64,000 nucleotides of DNA. Origin: Caenorhabditis remanei. Lineage: Eukaryota; Nematoda; Chromadorea; Rhabditida; Rhabditidae. The notes under the pieces were generated by a model, which searched no databases, was not told where the DNA came from, and worked only from the letters and a program-made list of their open reading frames with translations. Shown in pieces: positions 37,700 through 48,800 of the stretch (within the stretch, counting starts at the first letter, position 1; each line of letters starts with the position of its first letter). The stretch lies in the NCBI RefSeq assembly GCF_010183535.1, contig NC_071329.1:18304879-18368878 (forward strand), written 5' to 3'. The position numbers and the translations under genes were made by a program.

Positions 37700-38530
37700 G
37701 TTTTTTTTTCATCAAAAACGGGTCTGAAACCCCTTTTTATACCTTATATTTGATGTTTTTTGCTGAAATTTTCAACCGAATTTAAGCTCCGCCCCTTTTT
37801 TTACCCAAAAAACCCTCAAAAACGTCAAAAATTGTCCGAAAACCACTAAAAATCATCGAAAAATCACAATTTTAGCCTATTATTGCTGAAATTTTCAACC
37901 GAATTTAAGCTACGCCCCCCTTTTCACTAATTTTCACCCAAAAACCATCAAAAATTGTCAAAAAACCGCTAAATTCATCAAAAAATCACCATTTTTGCTG
38001 AAATTTTCAGCCAAATCGAAGCTCCGCCCACTTTTACACATTCTGGCGCACCTTTAGCGCGTTTCTTCTTTTTTCTTGTAACTCTAGAAGTTTGCGGAGT
38101 CTCATGATGCCCCGCCTACTTTCAGCTCTATTTTCGGAAGCCTAAAAGTGGGCGGAGTTTTCCTCTTTTTTGAGAAGCCCCGCCCATTTCTAGGCCACGC
38201 CCACTTTTTTAAAACATTCTTTGATTTTTACGAAACTTTAGAAAAAAAAACCGCTAAAATTATGTTCGGAGCCTACTGGAAGACTCCGCCCACTTTCAGA
38301 GTCAAAAAACAGAATTTGAGTCAAAAGTGGGCGGAGTCTTCTAGATCTTTGGGAAGCCACGCCCACTTTTGAACATTCTTCGACTTTTTGACGAAAATTT
38401 GACACAAATTGGCTCAAGTTATGGGCGGAGCCAAATGCAAGGCTCCGCCCACATTCAGAGCGCTGAGAAGGGGTGTGGCCTAAAAAGGGGCGGAGCTTCC
38501 TCTTGAAAAAATCTCAAATTTTTCTCAATT
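37700..38530. repeat. CCGCCCAC-rich spacer upstream of ADPGK
   Basis: Short repeats of 'aagctccgcccc', 'aagtgggcggagtttt' and 'aagccacgcccactttt' in both orientations, with T-rich spacers. Paired arms occur, for example near 38147 with 38285 and near 38325 with 38430. No gene is seen. The ADPGK promoter may lie within it, or ADPGK could be a downstream cistron. Confidence 0.55.
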
Positions 38531-38535
38531 TTCAG
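38526..38535 (+). other. probable spliced-leader acceptor of ADPGK
   Basis: CAATTTTCAG immediately precedes CTCCGTCCGTCACGA and the ATG at 38551. There is no coding exon upstream, and the acceptor matches the nematode consensus. SL1 and SL2 cannot be told apart from sequence alone. Confidence 0.55.
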
Positions 38536-38550
38536 CTCCGTCCGTCACGA

Positions 38551-41500
38551 ATGTTTTCAGAAACATTCGTACCGTCGATATTCTCATATAAGCACCGCCT
38601 CCTTCACCTATCTGTACTCTTTTTTATAGTTCCGTATTGGTATAGGTGAGTTATTATGCTGAAAATTTTCAGAAAATGTGAAAAATTCGACATTTTCTGA
38701 TAGTTTTATGTCGAAAATACATTTTAAAATCGTTTCATGTTGTGGAAAGTGTGCTCTAATGATAATCTGGTTAAAAATTCGGTATTTTCAGCTTGAAAAT
38801 AACGGAATTTATACCGGATTATCAGTAGAGCGCATTTTCCACTTTAATGCGGAAGCTATGCTCAAATTTTCATTTTTGAGCTTGTTGAAAGTGCGCTCAA
38901 CTGCCAAATTGCTCTGGATGCGCCGATGGCACGCCAGTAGGGTTAAATTTTGGATTTTTTTGTGGACAAAGCTGAAAATCACATGATTTCGCTGAAAACT
39001 GCAGTTATTTTAACTGTCTGGCGCGACTTTGGCGCTTTTTCAATTCACACTATGGCAGATGCGCTCTACTGCTAATCTGGTATTAAATTCGTTATTTTTA
39101 ACTTGAAAATAACGGAATTCAAACATGATTATCAGTAGAGCGCACTTGCTATTAGGAAAACTTGCAAGTGCGCTCTACTGCTAATTTTGTGGAAAATTGT
39201 GTTATTTCAAGCGTCCAGCGACTGAGAATAACTCGATTTTCTCCGGATTATCAGTAGAGCGCACTTGCGCAGAGCTGGTTTTTTCCAACTTTCTTGGCAA
39301 GTGCGTTCTAATGTTAATTTTGTGGAAAATTGTGTTAAATCACATAATTTTCACCAAGTTATCAGTAGAGCGCACTTGCCACTATGACGCGGAAGCTATG
39401 CCCAAATTTTTATTTTGAAAAGTCAAAACGCGCCTAAGGTGCCCCAATCTAACTTTGACAAGAGCGCTCTACTGCTAATATCTAGAAAAATGCAATTTTT
39501 GGTGTTGTAAACACCAAAAATTGCATTTTTTGAGAAATTAGCAGTAGAGCGCACTTTGACGCCGAAGCTATGCTCAAATTTTCATTTTTTCTTCATTTTT
39601 CTTCTGAAAAATTGTTTTTTTTTTGTAACTTTTTTCATTTTCAGTCACTACAATGAGCAACACCGTCTCTCCTCCTACTCGGTCGAGACGGCGATGTTTC
39701 TATCGTGGGAACGTGCGATCATAAAACCGGGCGCCATGTTCAAAAAAGCGGGTGATAGGATTCAATTGCAACGTCGATCTAATCGTCAGTGGCGTCCGTG
39801 TCGTCGAGGCGCTCAATACGACGTGTTCAGAAGGAAAAGATCAGGAGACGTTGGAATCGCTAGCAGATTTGCATCAAACATTCGCGCATTTCTTCCAACG
39901 AGGAGCCGCCGCCGAGCGGTATATGTCGTCGGAAGATCAATTTAATCTTCTTGTCGCCGAATCCGAAGCGTCCACCCGATCCCATCATCATATCGGTGGA
40001 AATGCGGCGTTGATGGCGGATAGAATTGCGGCCAACTTTCCGAGTACCGAGGTTTACCTCGTTGGACCCATTGGGCCACGAAGCTCGGCGCTGATTCATC
40101 CGAGTGTGAAGAGGACGAATTCTACGAGGATTTTGAAGGTAGAATGGACAAAAAACTGAAGAAATGAGAGAAATCAGAGCTTTGCTGCTGAAAATGGCTG
40201 AAAATCTAGTTCATTTACATCAAAAATGTGATTTTTGAGGGATTTTGAGCTTCTGGCGTGACTTTGGCGCGATTTTCTGATGGTCACTATGACAAGTACG
40301 CTCTTCTGCTAATCTGGTAGAAAATTCCGGTATTTCCCACCCGGAAATAACAGAATTTTCACAAGATTATCAGTAGAGCGCACTTGTCACTTTGACGTGG
40401 AAGCTATGCTCAAAATTTTGAAAGCATGCTCTAATTTTCAGTTTTTGGCTGAAAATGGCTGAAAATTTAGTTTTTTTACATCAAAAATGTGATTTTTGAG
40501 GGATTTTGAGCTTCTGGCGTGACTTTGGCGCGATTTTCTTATAATGGAGTTGCCACTGTGACAAGTGCGCTCTTTTGCTAATCCAATAGAAAATTCTGGT
40601 TTTTTCCTCCTGGAAATCACGAATTTTCTATCAGATTATCAGTAGAGCGCACTCACTTTGACGTGGAAGCTATGCTCAAAATTTTGAAAGCATGCTCTAA
40701 TTTTCAGTTTTTGGCTGAAAATGGCTGAAAATTTAGTTTTTTTTACATCAAAAATGTGATTTTTGAGGGATTTTGAGCTTCTGGCGTGACTTTGGCGCGA
40801 TTTTCTTTTTTCTGATCCAAATTCCTTGTCACTTTGACAAATACGCTCTATTGCTAATCTGGTATTAAATTCGTTATTTTCAGCATGAAAATGATAGAAT
40901 TGACACCGGATTATCTATAGAGCGCACTTGTCACCTTGACGCGGAAGCTATGCTCAAATTTGTATTCAAAAAAGCGCCAAAAGCACGCCAGGTAGCGTCA
41001 AATTTCGTTGTAAGTGCGCTCTATTGCTAATCCCATAGAAAATTCGCATTTGCTACGTTATCGAACATTTTTACACTTTGGCAAGTGCGCTCAACTGCTA
41101 ATTTGACTAAAAATTGTGTTAAATAACACAATTTTTACCAGATTATCAATTGAGCGCACTTGTTGCTAGGATGCGGAAGCTATGCTCAAATTTTTTTAAA
41201 TAGCCTCCGGATGGCCACAGAAAGAGATCAAAACGCGCCAAAGGTGCCCCAGGAGTCAAAATCTCACTCTGACAAGTGCGCTCTACTGCTAATTTCTAGA
41301 AAAATGCGATTTTTGGTGTTTGAAACCATGAAAAGTGTCATTTTTGGTGTTTTAAGTTCAAAAAATGGTGTTTTTTGAGAAATTATCATTAGAGCGCACT
41401 TGTCACTTTGGCGCGGAAGCTATGCTCAAATTATCATTTTCAAAACCACAGACAGAGCTCAAAACGCGCCGAAGGTGCCCCAGTGATCAAAATCTCACCC

Positions 41501-44500
41501 TGACAAGTGCGCTCTACTGCTAATTTCTCGAAAAATGCGATTTTTGGTGTTTTAAACCGTAAAAATTGCGTTTTTTGGAAAATTAGTAGTAGAGCGCACT
41601 TGTCACTAGCATACGGAAGCTATGCCCAATTTTTCATTTTTTTTTTGGAAAAAAAAAAGTTTTTTCAGGACGAATTACACGTAATTCTCGAATACAAACA
41701 AGGCGAGATTCTCGGCGATTGGGTGGCGCCAAGTAGCAGTCGCTTCATCACATCTCACGATCATTTCAGCGGATCGATGGTCGTAATGGAGATGTTCTTC
41801 AAAGCGATCGCCCAATTCCGACCTGATCTTGTCATTATAACAGGCGTCCATTTGCTGGAATTCCAGTCGAAAGAAATGAGACAAGAGAAAATGCGACTTA
41901 TTAAGCGGAATCTCCTTCAAATTAATCAGAAGACCCCAATCCATCTGGAATTGGGATCTCTTGCAGATGAGGTGTTCTCTAGTGACGTCATCAATAAGAT
42001 TCTCCCATACGTCGACTCGTTGGGTATAAATGAGCAAGAGCTCACATTCCTATCGCATATTGCAAACGGACCGCATATGGAAGAGTATCCGGTGCAGGCG
42101 GGTACTGTACATGTGCATAAAGTTGTTGAGATGTTGCATTGGTTGTTGAAGACGTATGGAAGGGATCCAACTGGACAAGTATGTCGAAAATTGGGAAAAT
42201 CGCGAAATTTTGAGATGAAAATGTCATTTTTCCGTTGGAAATCAGTCATTTTAGACTTTTTTGTGGAAAGTGCGCTCTATTGATAATCTAGTGTCAAATT
42301 CGTTATTTCCAGCTTGAAAATGACAGAATTGACACTAGATTAGCAGTAGAGCGCAGTTGCCACTTTAATGCGGAAGCTATGTCCAAATTTTCATTTTTGA
42401 GCTTGTTGAAAGTGCGCCCTACTGCACTTCGAGGTGATCTGCCGACGCTCACGCCAGCAGGGCTTAAATTTCATTTTTTGCGAAAAAAAACTGAAAATCA
42501 CCCAATTTTCATCAAATACGTTTGAAAAACGTTATTATTTTGTGGAAAGTGCGCTCTAATGATGATCTGGTATTGAATTCGTTATTTCCAGCTTGAAAAT
42601 TACAGAATTGACACCGGATTAGCAGTAGAGCGCACTTGCCACTCTGACGCGGAAGCTATGCTCAATTTTTCATTTTTCCACTCAAAATTGTTCTTCAGAT
42701 TGCAAAAACGCGCTGAAAGTGGGCGGAGCCTCATGATGAAATTGTTAGCTAGTCTGGCGCACCTTCAGCGCGTTTTTGCAATCGAAATAGTGGGCGGAGC
42801 CTCAAAGATTCCAGAAACTCCGCCCACTTTTTTCCGTGGCTCCCAGAGGAATTTTCAGCAAAAAATTCAGTTTTTTTGTCGAAATTACGGTTTTTGGACC
42901 CCGAAAAGGTGAAAAACAACACTTTTCATGGGAAAAAACTCAATTTTCAATCAAATTTTCAGTTTTTTAATGCAAAATTTGTGTTTCTAAGTTTTTAGCG
43001 CCAAAAGAACGCCAGATAGCTCAATCTGGCGTGACTTCAGCGCGTTTTTCTAACGAAATTTCGAACAATTTTGTTGTAAGTGCGCTCTATAGCTAATCCT
43101 ATAGAAGATTCCGGTATTTTCAGCTTACAGCATCTGAAAATAACGGAATTTTTGTCAGATTATCAGTAGAGCGCCTATGGAACAATCCTACACTTTGGCA
43201 AGTGCGCTCTACTGCTAATCTAATGTTTTCAAAACGAGAAGACACTAGATTATCAGTAGAGCGCACTTGTCACCGTGACGCGGAAGCTATGGTCAAATTT
43301 TCATTTTTCCTCTAGAAAACGCGCTAAAGGTGCGCCTGATTAACAAAAAAAATGCGAAAAACTCAATTTTCATTCAAGTTTTCAGTTTTTTTAATGCAAA
43401 ATTTGGGTTTTTACAATCTTTTTTTCTATAAATTCCAGAATCCGAACAAAATCGGCTACCGCCTCTCGCGTATCCACTTCCACTGTCTCACCTATCACAT
43501 CATGGTCTCATCTGGAACCGATTGGTCGAATCTTGCGGCGGGACTCGCCGCCGGCGCACGAATCGCCGGCCGCTTATCGTGTAACATCGGCGCGAACACA
43601 ATGGACTCGGAACTGCTGGAAATTCGAACTGCCGCCAACTTTGTGTTGGATAAGAAAATGGAGAAAAGCTATCAGTTTGAGGCGCATAAGTAAGCTATTT
43701 GGCAAGTGCGCTCCACTGATAATCTTGTGAAAATTCGGTATTTTCAGTGTGAAAATAACAGAATTTACACCGGATTAGCAGTTGAGCGCATTTGCTATTG
43801 GGGGGCGCGGAAGCTATGCCCAAAATTTCATTTTTTGAGCTTGTTGAAAGTGCGCTCTACTGCACTTTCCAGTTTGGAGCGCCGACGACACGCCAGCCGT
43901 GCTCATTTTCAGAATTATTCTGGATAAAGCTGAAAAACACCCACTTTCCATCAAATTCGTTTGAAAAATGTTATCATTTTGTGTGAAGTGCGCTCTAATG
44001 ATAATCTGGGGCAAAATTCTGTTATTTTACGATCTTAGGCATTGAATATAACAGAATTTACACTAGATTCTCAGTAGAGCGCACTTGCCACTTTGATGCG
44101 GAAGCTGTGCTCAAATTTTCATTTTTAAACAATTTTTGAGCTTGTTGAAAGTGCGCTCTACTGCTAAATTGCTGTGGATAGCTGTCTGGCGCGATTTTGG
44201 CGTTTTTTTTCAGTTCAAAATTGTTCATACTATGGCACATGCGCTCTACTGCTAATCTGGTATTAAATTCCGGTATTTTCAGCGTATGGAATCTGAAAAA
44301 AAACGGAATTTTTGTCAGATTATCAGTTGAGCGCACTTGCCACTCTAACGCGGAAGCCAAGCTCAAATTTTTATTTCTCAAAGTGTGGGAAGTGCGCTCT
44401 AATGCTAATCCAATAGAAAATTCCAGTATTTTCACCATACAGAATCTAGAGCGCAATTGCAACAATATCGAACATTCCTGCACTTTGGCAAGTGCGCTCT

Positions 44501-44806
44501 AATGCTAATTTTGTAGAAAATAGTGTGATTTTTGCCCGAAAATAACACAATTTTTCACCAAATTGTCAATAGAGCGCACTTGTCATTTTGACGCGGAAGC
44601 TATGCTCAAATTTTCATTTTTTCTGTAATTTTTCTAAAATTTTCAGCCCAATCGCCTCATGGATGCGTGAAGACGTCCTATTCGTCTTCACACCCGTCCT
44701 CGTCTGTCGTCTTCCATCGAAAACTGTCGGAATCGACGACGCAATTTCGGCCACCGGATTACTGTACTCGCAGTTCTATCGTCTCGGGCGGCCGACTCAT
44801 TGGTAG
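38551..44806 (+). CDS. ADPGK: ADP-dependent glucokinase (ADPGK), ~502 aa, with one frameshift in exon 2
   Basis: Phosphorylates glucose to glucose-6-phosphate with ADP as donor; the metazoan enzyme is anchored at the ER. Exons: 38551-38645, 39645-40138, 41669-42178, 43439-43689, 44647-44806. Exon 1 gives a start with a hydrophobic stretch (LLHLSVLFFIVPYWY, about residues 17-31), a likely membrane anchor. Later motifs are GFNCNVDLIVSG, HHIGGNAALMA, LYLVGPIGP-like sequence, LILEYKQGE-type sequence, GLNEQEL-like GINEQELTFL, IHFHCLTYHI, FTPVLVCR and GIDDAIS, where Asp481 is the expected catalytic base. In exon 2 the frame must shift by one base at the A run 39742-39747: read literally, translation stops at 39945. 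With one A fewer, the phase also matches exon 3. The frameshift is therefore real in this sequence, but may be an assembly error. The C. elegans ortholog is C50D2.7, by memory. Confidence 0.9.
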
Positions 44807-45800
44807 ATCAAAATTTGAATTTTGGATCGATTTTTTGCCATTTTTTCAGGTTTTTACATGTTTTTTCACCCAAAAGTTTGTATTTTTTGTTCCATTCTCT
44901 TTTTCAGGTAATTTTGATTCGATTCCCGCTTTTTTCTTTCTTTTTTTTCTGAAATATCACATTTTTCACGCATTTTAAGACATAGTTATGTAATTAGTGA
45001 TTTTTTTCTTTTTTCCTGAATGTAAATAGTAATAAAAGTGAGAAAATTCGAAAATTTCAGATTTTTTTTCAACTTTTTTGGTTTCATTTTCCTATTTATC
45101 TCTAATTTTCCAGATTTTTTCAGGTTTTACTTTGAAAAAAAGGAAAATGCGCTCTATTGCTAATCCCGATAAAATATTTCTGTCAGATTATCAGTAGAGC
45201 GCATTTTCCACGATATCGAACATTTGTACACTTTGGCAAGTGCGCTCTACTGCTAATTTGGCTGAAATTTGTGTTGAACAACACGAATTTTACCAGATTA
45301 TCAATAGAGCGCACTTGTCACTTCGACGCGGAAGCTATGCTCAAAATTTCATTTTGAAATGCCTCCAGACGGGTCAAAACGCGCCGAAGGTGCCCCAGAA
45401 ATCAAAATCACATTCTGACGAGTGCGCTCTACTGCTAATTTTTCGAAAAATGCAATTTTTGGTGTTTGAAAACCTGAAAAGTGTCATTTTCAGTGTTTTA
45501 AACACCCAAAATTGCGTTTTCGAGAAATTATCAGTAGAGCGCACTTGTCACCTGGACGCGGAAGCTATGCCCAAATTTTTATTTTTAAAAGCCTCTGTTC
45601 GTCCGGATGTCCAGAAAACGCGCCGGAGGAGCCCCAGAAATCAAAATTTCCCTCTGACAAATGCGCTCTACTGCTAATTTGTAGAAAAATTCAATTTTTG
45701 GGATTTTAAGAACCAAAAAATTGCGTTTTTCAGCAAATTATCAATAGAGCGCACTTGTCACCTGGACGCGGAAGCTATGCTCAAATTTTCATTTTTTCCA
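38736..45800. repeat. about thirty GTGCGCTCTACTGC hairpin elements within and around ADPGK
   Basis: Plus-orientation copies fill ADPGK introns 1-4 and its 3' spacer (for example near 38745, 39057, 39167, 39298, 39463, 40562, 41010, 41274, 41506, 42268, 42546, 43077, 43198, 43705, 43985, 44240, 44390, 44489, 45236, 45420 and 45660). A near-duplicate block of about 230 bp occurs three times between 40170 and 40820, with 'gagcttctggcgtgactttg' at 40248, 40508 and 40778. Loops fall in subfamilies: GTTATTTTCAGC...GAAAATAAC, TTTTTGGTGTTT...AACACCAAAA, and short ones. Confidence 0.85.
45031..45036 (+). terminator. polyadenylation signal AATAAA of ADPGK
   Basis: AATAAA 225 bp after the ADPGK stop codon, followed by a T-rich stretch (45070-45110). 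It is a good canonical signal on the plus strand. Confidence 0.6.
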
Positions 45801-45808
45801 AAAAATGG

Positions 45809-45818
45809 CTCATTTCAG
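45809..45818 (+). other. acceptor abutting the MCAT start codon (probable trans-splice site)
   Basis: CTCATTTCAG is followed directly by the ATG at 45819. No upstream exon with a matching donor was seen. MCAT could be the downstream cistron of an ADPGK-MCAT operon, although the 787 bp from the ADPGK AATAAA is long for one. Confidence 0.5.
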
Positions 45819-48800
45819 ATGCTCCGCCCACCACAGCTTCTCTCGCGCGTCTCCACACGTCTAATCCGTCGAAAACCTGGACCCCAGGAACCGGGAATTC
45901 TGGATGAAGGCGTCACATTCTCGGACGTCCACAACGTGATTCTCACGCCGACCACAAAACTACCGTATCCCGAGAGGGAACTCCGTGAGCATCTCGAGAA
46001 GACGTCCACTGAAATAATGAAGGAACGGAACCGGCTGAGATACGGTATTCGCAAGAAAAACGATTCGGGACGCATCGATTTCAGTCATTTGCCGATTGAG
46101 GAGCATGTTGTTGTACTGTTTCCCGGGCAGGGGGCACAATTTGTTGGGATGGGACAGAAGGTGAGAGAAAAAACCGCCGGAAATCGACAAAAAACCCCGT
46201 AAATCTACATCAGATGTCGATTTACGAGAGTTAGGGGTGGATTTACGGGAGCTTAGGTGTCGATTTACGAGAGTTTTTGGGTGATTTACGAGAAGTTTTG
46301 GTCGATTTACAGGAGTTATGTGTCGATTTACGAGAGTTTAGGTGTCGATTTACGGGAGTTAAGGAGAGAGAAAAATCACCGTAAATCGACAGAATACCCG
46401 TAAATCTACATTAGGGGTCGATTTACGGGGATTGTGTGGATTTACGGGAGCTTAGGTGTCGATTTACGAGAGTTAACTGTGGATTTACGAAGGGTTAGGG
46501 GTTGATTTACGGAGTTTTGGTGTTTATTTACGAGATCTTAGGTGTCGATTTACTGGAGTTAAGGGGTGGATTTACAGTAGTTAGCGGTCCGACAAAACAA
46601 AAAAAAAGAAATTTTGAGCTAACTGGGGCACCTTTGACGCGTTTCTATTCGAATTTGACGAAGTGCGCTCTACTGCTAATCTGATAGAAAGTTCCGTTAA
46701 TTTTCATCAGATTATCAGTAGAGTGCATTTATTTTTTTGAAAAGAGAAGACACTAGATTATCAGTAGAGCGCACTTTGTCACTTTGACGCGGAAGCTATG
46801 CTGAAATTTTCATAAACCGTAAATGTACATCGTAAGTGTCGATTTACGAAAAATTGGTGTGGATTTACAGGAGTTTAATGTGGATTTACGGGAGTTAAGG
46901 CTGGATTTACGAGAGGTCATGGGTGGATTTACGGGAGTTAGGTAGTATTACCCGTAAATCGACACCTCATAAATGCACCCCTTAACTCCCGTAAATCCAC
47001 ACATAACTCCCGTAAATCCACACCTAACCTCCGTAAATCATCCACCTATACCAAAATTTCCAGATCATCGACGTGCCCGCCGCCAAACGCATCTTCGACG
47101 AAGCATCCGATGTGCTCGGCTACGATATGATCAAAATCTGTCAGGATGGACCGAAACAGAAGTATGTAAATGCGCTCCATGGCTAATTTCTGATCTTTTT
47201 TTGGGTCTAACGGGGGAAAAATTATCAATAGAGCGCGTTTACCACGATATTGAACACTTTGGCAAGTGCGCTCTACTGCGAATCTAGTGTTTTTAGAAAG
47301 AGATGACATTAGATTATCATTAGAGCGCACTTGTCACCTGGACGCGGAAGCTATGCCCAAATTTTCATTTTGAAAAGCCTCTGTTCGTCCGGATGTCCTG
47401 AAAAACGCGCCGAAGGTGCCCCAGGAGTCGAAATCTTACTCTGACAAGTGCGCTCTACTGCTAATTGCTGAAAAAATGCAATTTTTGGAGTTTCAAACGC
47501 CAAAAATTGCGTTTTTTGAGAAATTATCAGTAGAGCGCACTTGTCACCTGAACGCGGAAGCTATGCTCAAATTTTCTTTTTTTTTTTCGATTTTTTGTCC
47601 GAATTTTCAGATTTTGCTGAAATTTCCAGACTGGAAGCGACTCTCTTCTGTCAACCAGCCGTCGTCACCTCATCTGTCGCCGCATTCGAAGCGCTGAAGG
47701 CGTCCGACGCCTCCATCGAAGAGAATCTGACAGACGTCGCCGGATTCTCAGTCGGAGAATACTCGGCACTCGTCGCCGGCAAAATTTTGAGCTTTGGAGA
47801 TGGTAATTCTGATTTTTGGCTGAAAATTCAAAAAAAATGTTTATTTTCAGCTATAAAAATTGTGAAAACTCGAGCGGAAGCGATGTCGGAATGCGGGAAA
47901 ACTGGTGAAGAGTGGAATGGTGACGGTGAGAGTGAAGGCGGCGTCGAAATTGGAAAAGGCGATGGCAGATGCCAGGAAGGTCGCCGTGTACGTACCAAAA
48001 ATACTAAAAATTCGAGAAAAACAACTTTGACAAGTGCGCTCTATTGCTAATTTGACTGAAAATTGCGTTAAATTACACAGTTTTCGTCTGGAGCGCATTT
48101 ACTACGATTCTACACTTTGGCAAGTGCGCTCTACTGCTAATTTAGTGTTTTTAGAACGAGAAGACACTTGATTAGCAGTAGAGCGCACTTTGTCACTCTG
48201 ACGCGGAAGCTATGCTCAAATTTTCATTTTTCCTCAAAAAACGCGCTAAAGGCGCGCCAGAATAGCTAAAAATGGGCGAAGTTTAGATTTTGGTGGAATC
48301 CATAAAGCTCCGCCCACTTTTTTAGTGGTTTTTTTTCGAATTTTTGAATTTTCCCCTCATTATTTACTGAAAAAAGTCGATTTTTTCGTCAAAACGCGCC
48401 TAAGGTGCCCTAGACATCGAAACCCCACGCTGACAAATGCGCTCTACTGCTAATTTTTCGAAAAATTCAAGTTTTGGTGTTTGAAACTCTGAAAAATACC
48501 ATTTTTTGGGGTTTAAACACCAAAAATTGCGTTTTTCGAGTAATTAGCAATAGAGCGCACTTGTCACTTTGATGCGGAAGCTATGCCCAAATTTTTATTT
48601 TCCAAAACTCAAAATGGCCATTTTTAGCTATCTGGCGTGACGTCCGCGCGTTTTTCTTATCAAATTTTGAACACTATTGTTGTAGTGCGCTCTATTGTTA
48701 ATCCCATAAAAAATTCCGGTATTTCAGTGTTCAGAATCTGAAAATATTGGAATTTTCGCCTAGAGCGCATTTACTACGATTCTACACTTTGACAAGGGCG

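Noticed and set aside
39752..40138. ADPGK starting at GTG 39752
   Set aside because: The upstream exon with an ATG, membrane segment and matching phase explains the N-terminus; the frame break is better explained by one extra base in the A run.
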